Origin: Thozetella sp. PMI_491
Lineage: Eukaryota > Ascomycota > Sordariomycetes > Chaetosphaeriales > Chaetosphaeriaceae
Reading direction: 5' to 3'
NCBI GenBank assembly: GCA_021432635.1
Contig: MU270044.1
Span: 844,988-865,238, forward strand
DNA length: 20,251 nucleotides
The first letter of the stretch is position 1. Each line of letters opens with the position of its first letter. A model generated the notes under the pieces. The model saw only the letters and a program-made list of their open reading frames with translations. It had not been told where the DNA came from and made no database searches. This document shows, piece after piece, positions 17,450 through 20,251 of the stretch. The translations under genes and the position numbers were made by a program.

Positions 17450-19630
17450 TATTACCTATACTTTTATATATAGTTTTACTACTTATTTATAGCCTTTAGG
17501 GGCTATATTATAGATAAAAAAAACTAAATAAGGCTTATTTTAATGCCTTATTTTAACTAATTCCCTTAAGGGTTATTATTTAAGTTTAATTAATATAAAT
17601 ATTAGTAAGGTATAATAGGAGATTCTAAGATATAAGGTATTAAGATATACTTATATTAATATAAACTTGTCTTATCTACTTATATAACTATCCTTATATT
17701 TAAATAGTAAGGTATATAGTATTATATTCTTAGCTAGGGTATAAAATATATATCTAGTTTTAACTTATTATACTTAATATTAGCTAAGTAGTTTAGTTTA
17801 GTCTAAGGGGAGTAGAGTAGGTCTTTATATAGTTTTAAAGACTATAATATATTTGTTTAACCTTTTAATACTAGGAGTATATTAGTCCTAGCTAGAAGTT
17901 ATATATTAGGTTAGCTAAGAAATATATTTCCTCTTCCCTTATATTATTATAAAGTTTCTTTTTAAGATTAGGCTTAAAGCTTAGTCTAAACTTATTTAAT
18001 GTATTATTATAATAGACTAGAGGTTTTTATAGATAATACTTAGTTAGGACTTATTTTATTCTTATTTTTATTTACTTTTAACTAAAGTATTAATTTATTA
18101 TTCTTAACTATTAGGAAGAATTCTTTAGTTATTATATATCTATATTTATTATATTTAACAAAGTAGTTTCTAGCTTTAAAGGGTTATTAAAATATAAGCT
18201 AAAGCTATAGCTAATAATATTAGTTAAAGTATTATATCTTATCTATATTAGATAGGAATTTATCTTTTAATAGTTTTTTATCTGCCTATATTAATTATAG
18301 TATAGGTTGTTTAGTGTTTCTATTGCTATACTATTATAGTTTATCTAGTTATTATATCTAAGGAGGGTAATAATTATTAGGATTTCTTAGTAGTTATTAA
18401 TATTTACTATTAATATAATGGGTTAAGGCTCTTTTAAACTAATAGTTTAATATAAAAATAAGTCTTTCTATTATAGTTAAAATAATTAAGTAGATACTAT
18501 AGTTAAATATATTAAATTAGATACTATATTACTATATAGATAATAAAAAATATAACTCTATTATATACTTTTCTTAATTAGTTTTATATAAGGGTTTTAA
18601 ATGCTTAATTATAAGGTATATATTTATTTTATTATATTAAATCTAGGTAAACTTTTCTTCTAGTTTATTAGTATACTATATATAGTAAAAGACCTAGTTA
18701 GTAAAGTAGCTAATATTAATATTATTAAGAGTTATATCTATAATATAATATATATAATAAAGACATATTTTAATTATCTATTAAAAGATCTTTTATTATT
18801 ATTTTAATAGTTTCTTTTATACTTTATAAAATTCTACTAGTTTTAAACAGTACTATATATTAGTTTTAATCCTTATTAATACCTTACTTATAAACTAGGA
18901 CTATACCTCTCTTATAAAGTAAAAGTGTAGTAAGTAGATAAAAAAATTAATTTATTAGGCTTAGCTATTATATAAGCTTTAACTAAGTTAAGGAATATAT
19001 ATATATTAAGGTAGATAGTCTTAGTTTTATTAACCTTTTTATTATCTCCCTCCTTAAATTATACTAAGGGGTTAAAATACTTAATCTATTCTAGCTTAAA
19101 TACTATTTATAACCTAATATTCCTATTACTTAGGTATAAACTAGGTTTACCTTAGTCTTTAGTTATACTAGTTATTTTATATCACTAGGTGCTCTTATTA
19201 TATATACTTCTTCCCTCTTTAAACAGTAATATTTTAATAAGGAATTATATAGAGGTACTTATAATAGGGTAGGGTTTTATCCTGCTTTATAGCTTATTTA
19301 GTTGATATTAATATTATCATCCTTACTTAAGCTAGTTATAATTATTATTATAAGATTATACTAGCTAGTTAAAAAACTAGGTAGGGCTTCCTAAGCTAAT
19401 TCTAAGCTAAACGTTAAGACTTATTAAGTATTAGACCTAGTACTTTATAAAGCTAATATATTAATAAAACCCTGATCTATAGAGTCTCTTTTAAGGGCTT
19501 CTAGCTTAAAATATTAGACCTACTTAGGTTATTAAAGAGATCCCTCAACTAATTACTTATCTATACTTTATAAAGTAACTATTAGGTTAATACTTTAAGT
19601 AAAAGTTTCCTCTTATAGTTTAAACACTTT
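17450..19630 (-). pseudogene. Unrecognised repeat-borne gene of copy B (RIP-degraded)
   Basis: On the minus strand one frame, broken almost only by TAA/TAG, runs from the region shared with copy A into sequence unique to copy B: Y-N-S-L-L-K-Y-Y-C-L-K-R-E-E-V-Y (about 19240), V-N-L-V-Y-T, L-L-L-Y-K-R-G-I-V-L-V-Y-K (about 18920), Y-I-V-L-F-K-T-S-R-I-L (about 18850), I-N-I-Y-L-I-I-K-H-L-K-P-L (about 18620). Further down, near 17470, V-V-K-L-Y-I-K-V-Q-V-I-K-Q-L-D-I-K-L-L-V faintly resembles the second half of a retropepsin-like domain of retrotransposon polyproteins. That is a weak resemblance, and no RT, integrase or transposase motif is visible. Because the frame crosses from the shared repeat into unique sequence, the shared part is more likely internal coding sequence than an LTR. 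Function unknown. Confidence 0.4.
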
Positions 19631-19908
19631 AGTCTAATGTTTTAAGGTAGTTTAGACATATCTAAGATTTTTAGCCTATTAGATTAAAATAGTAAAAAGA
19701 CTAATCCTATAGCTAGGGGTTAGGCTTAATAAGTTCTTAATAGGAGACTATTTAAGAGTATTAAAGGCCTTTATTACTAGTTAGTTAACTTTAATCTATT
19801 CTTTTTTAGTAAATAAGTTTTAAATATCTATCTATTACTAAATAATTTATTAGACTTAAAAGATAATATACTTATTTATTACTAGCTATTATCTTATTCC
19901 TTAAGGCT

Positions 19909-19913
19909 TTAAT
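19909..19913. repeat. 5-bp target duplication (left), TTAAT
   Basis: It recurs at 20028-20032. Copy A has a single, uninterrupted version at the aligned position (GGCTTTAATAATAT near 13290), which proves the intervening segment is an insertion. Confidence 0.88.
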
Positions 19914-20027
19914 TGTCATGCTCCTAGTTGATGGAAGGAGTGGTCAAAAAGCCACTTTAAACCAGTCAATTGAGGCTATCTCAAGGTGAGGAAAAAGCTC
20001 GGCGCGGGCAGCGCACGGACCGTGACA
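19914..20027. mobile_element. Short solo-LTR-like insertion, 114 bp, not RIPed
   Basis: It begins TGTCATGCTCCTAG and ends ACGGACCGTGACA, so the ends are TG...CA inside a 5-bp TGTCA/TGACA inverted repeat, flanked by a perfect 5-bp duplication. By hand count 59 of 114 bases are G or C (about 52 percent), against a very A+T-rich surround, and CA, TG and CG dinucleotides are intact. A short hairpin AGTGG...CCACT lies in its first half. This fits a solo LTR from a retrotransposon with unusually short LTRs; a small MITE is the alternative. Strand cannot be fixed. Confidence 0.75.
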
Positions 20028-20032
20028 TTAAT
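20028..20032. repeat. 5-bp target duplication (right), TTAAT
   Basis: Identical to 19909-19913. Confidence 0.88.
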
Positions 20033-20156
20033 AATATTTAATAGTATAAAAGCTATTAAGTAAGGTCTAGTAGATTAATCTAGTAGTTTAATAATCTTTT
20101 ATTAGTTTCTTATTAACAGAGTTTTAACAAAATACTACAACTACATGTAGTGTATT

Positions 20157-20251
20157 CAGGGTTGTGATTTAGTACTATAGTATTTTAACACTAGTATTAA
20201 TACTATAGTATACTATAGTACTAGTATAAGGTTATACTATACTAGACTAGT
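20157..20251 (+). mobile_element. Terminus of a third hAT element (hAT-3), continues beyond the window
   Basis: It reads CAGGGTTGTGATTTAGTACT and, further in, ATAAGGTTATACTATACTAG, matching the outward-reading right end of hAT-1 (reverse complement of about 10670-10766) over its whole length with mainly transition and small indel differences. It faces the opposite way, so it is the end of another family member and not the missing end of hAT-1. The eight bases before it (20149-20156, AGTGTATT) are the candidate duplication. Confidence 0.8.

Larger units (their letters stand above)
19152..20063 (-). repeat. Unknown repeat, part of copy B that matches copy A (contains a 114-bp insertion)
   Basis: It matches 12535-13326 over about 790 bp after removal of 19914-20032. 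It contains the uninterrupted hAT-2 target site (TTAGTCTTT at 19152 against TTAGTCTC after hAT-2). Differences between the copies are mostly C/T and G/A. Right of about 20063 the copies no longer match, which marks the border of the repeat or of the duplicated segment. Confidence 0.75.

Noticed and set aside
17184..19151. Starship captain (DUF3435 tyrosine recombinase) or Crypton in the unknown region
   Set aside because: I compared the minus-strand frame with the motifs I know for these recombinases and found no convincing match to the catalytic region.
12535..20063. Direct repeats 12535-13326 and 19152-20063 as LTRs of one large retrotransposon
   Set aside because: The minus-strand frame runs from the repeat straight into the interior, copy A is cut by hAT-2 so its true end is unseen, and no polypurine tract or TG...CA border is visible. 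Kept as two copies of an unknown repeat.
20141..20150. Palindrome CTACATGTAG as an operator or attachment site
   Set aside because: A 10-bp palindrome is expected by chance in a 20-kb low-complexity window and has no supporting context.
10759..20164. A single giant hAT element bounded by the ends at 10766 and 20157
   Set aside because: The two ends face away from each other, so they cannot be the two termini of one element enclosing the sequence between them.

Overview
The window reads as a transposon graveyard from a filamentous ascomycete (Pezizomycotina-type) genome. It is extremely A+T-rich and very poor in CA/TG dinucleotides. Nearly every recognisable reading frame is broken by TAA/TAG codons where Gln or Trp is expected, with Asp-to-Asn and Cys-to-Tyr changes at catalytic or metal-binding residues. 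This is the signature of repeat-induced point mutation (RIP, C:G to T:A, mainly at CpA). I see no host gene, tRNA, rRNA or CRISPR array.

The layout is a nest of insertions. (1) A hAT DNA transposon (hAT-1, minus strand) runs from before base 1 to its right terminus at 10766. (2) It is split in its transposase gene by a complete Ty3/gypsy chromovirus-type LTR retrotransposon (1353-9092, minus strand): two 422-bp LTRs, a perfect 5-bp target duplication (CTGCT), gag, then RT, RNase H, integrase and a chromodomain-like tail. A separate antisense ORF lies between integrase and the 3' LTR. (3) hAT-1 itself abuts a second, more decayed hAT copy (hAT-2, 10775-12534), probably interrupting it. (4) hAT-2 lies inside one copy of an unrecognised repeat (copy A, from 12535); a second copy (copy B) lies at about 17184-20063 in the same orientation and serves as an empty-site reference for the hAT-2 junction. 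(5) A Mutator-like element (MULE, 13671-17175, plus strand) with 83-bp inverted terminal repeats and an 8-bp target duplication sits between the two copies. (6) Copy B carries a 114-bp insertion (19914-20027, TG...CA ends, TTAAT duplication) that looks like a very short solo LTR and is the only stretch of ordinary GC content. (7) The last 95 bases are the terminus of a third hAT element that continues beyond the window.

None of the genes can make a full product as it stands. The best preserved frame is the N-terminal 354 codons of the hAT-1 transposase (BED finger plus two catalytic Asp motifs), which contains no stop, whereas its C-terminal part has 11. Features that may deserve a second look are the antisense ORF with a Cys-rich motif inside the retrotransposon, the mirror-image RIP gradient in its two LTRs, the un-RIPed 114-bp insertion, and the unidentified tandemly placed repeat gene.
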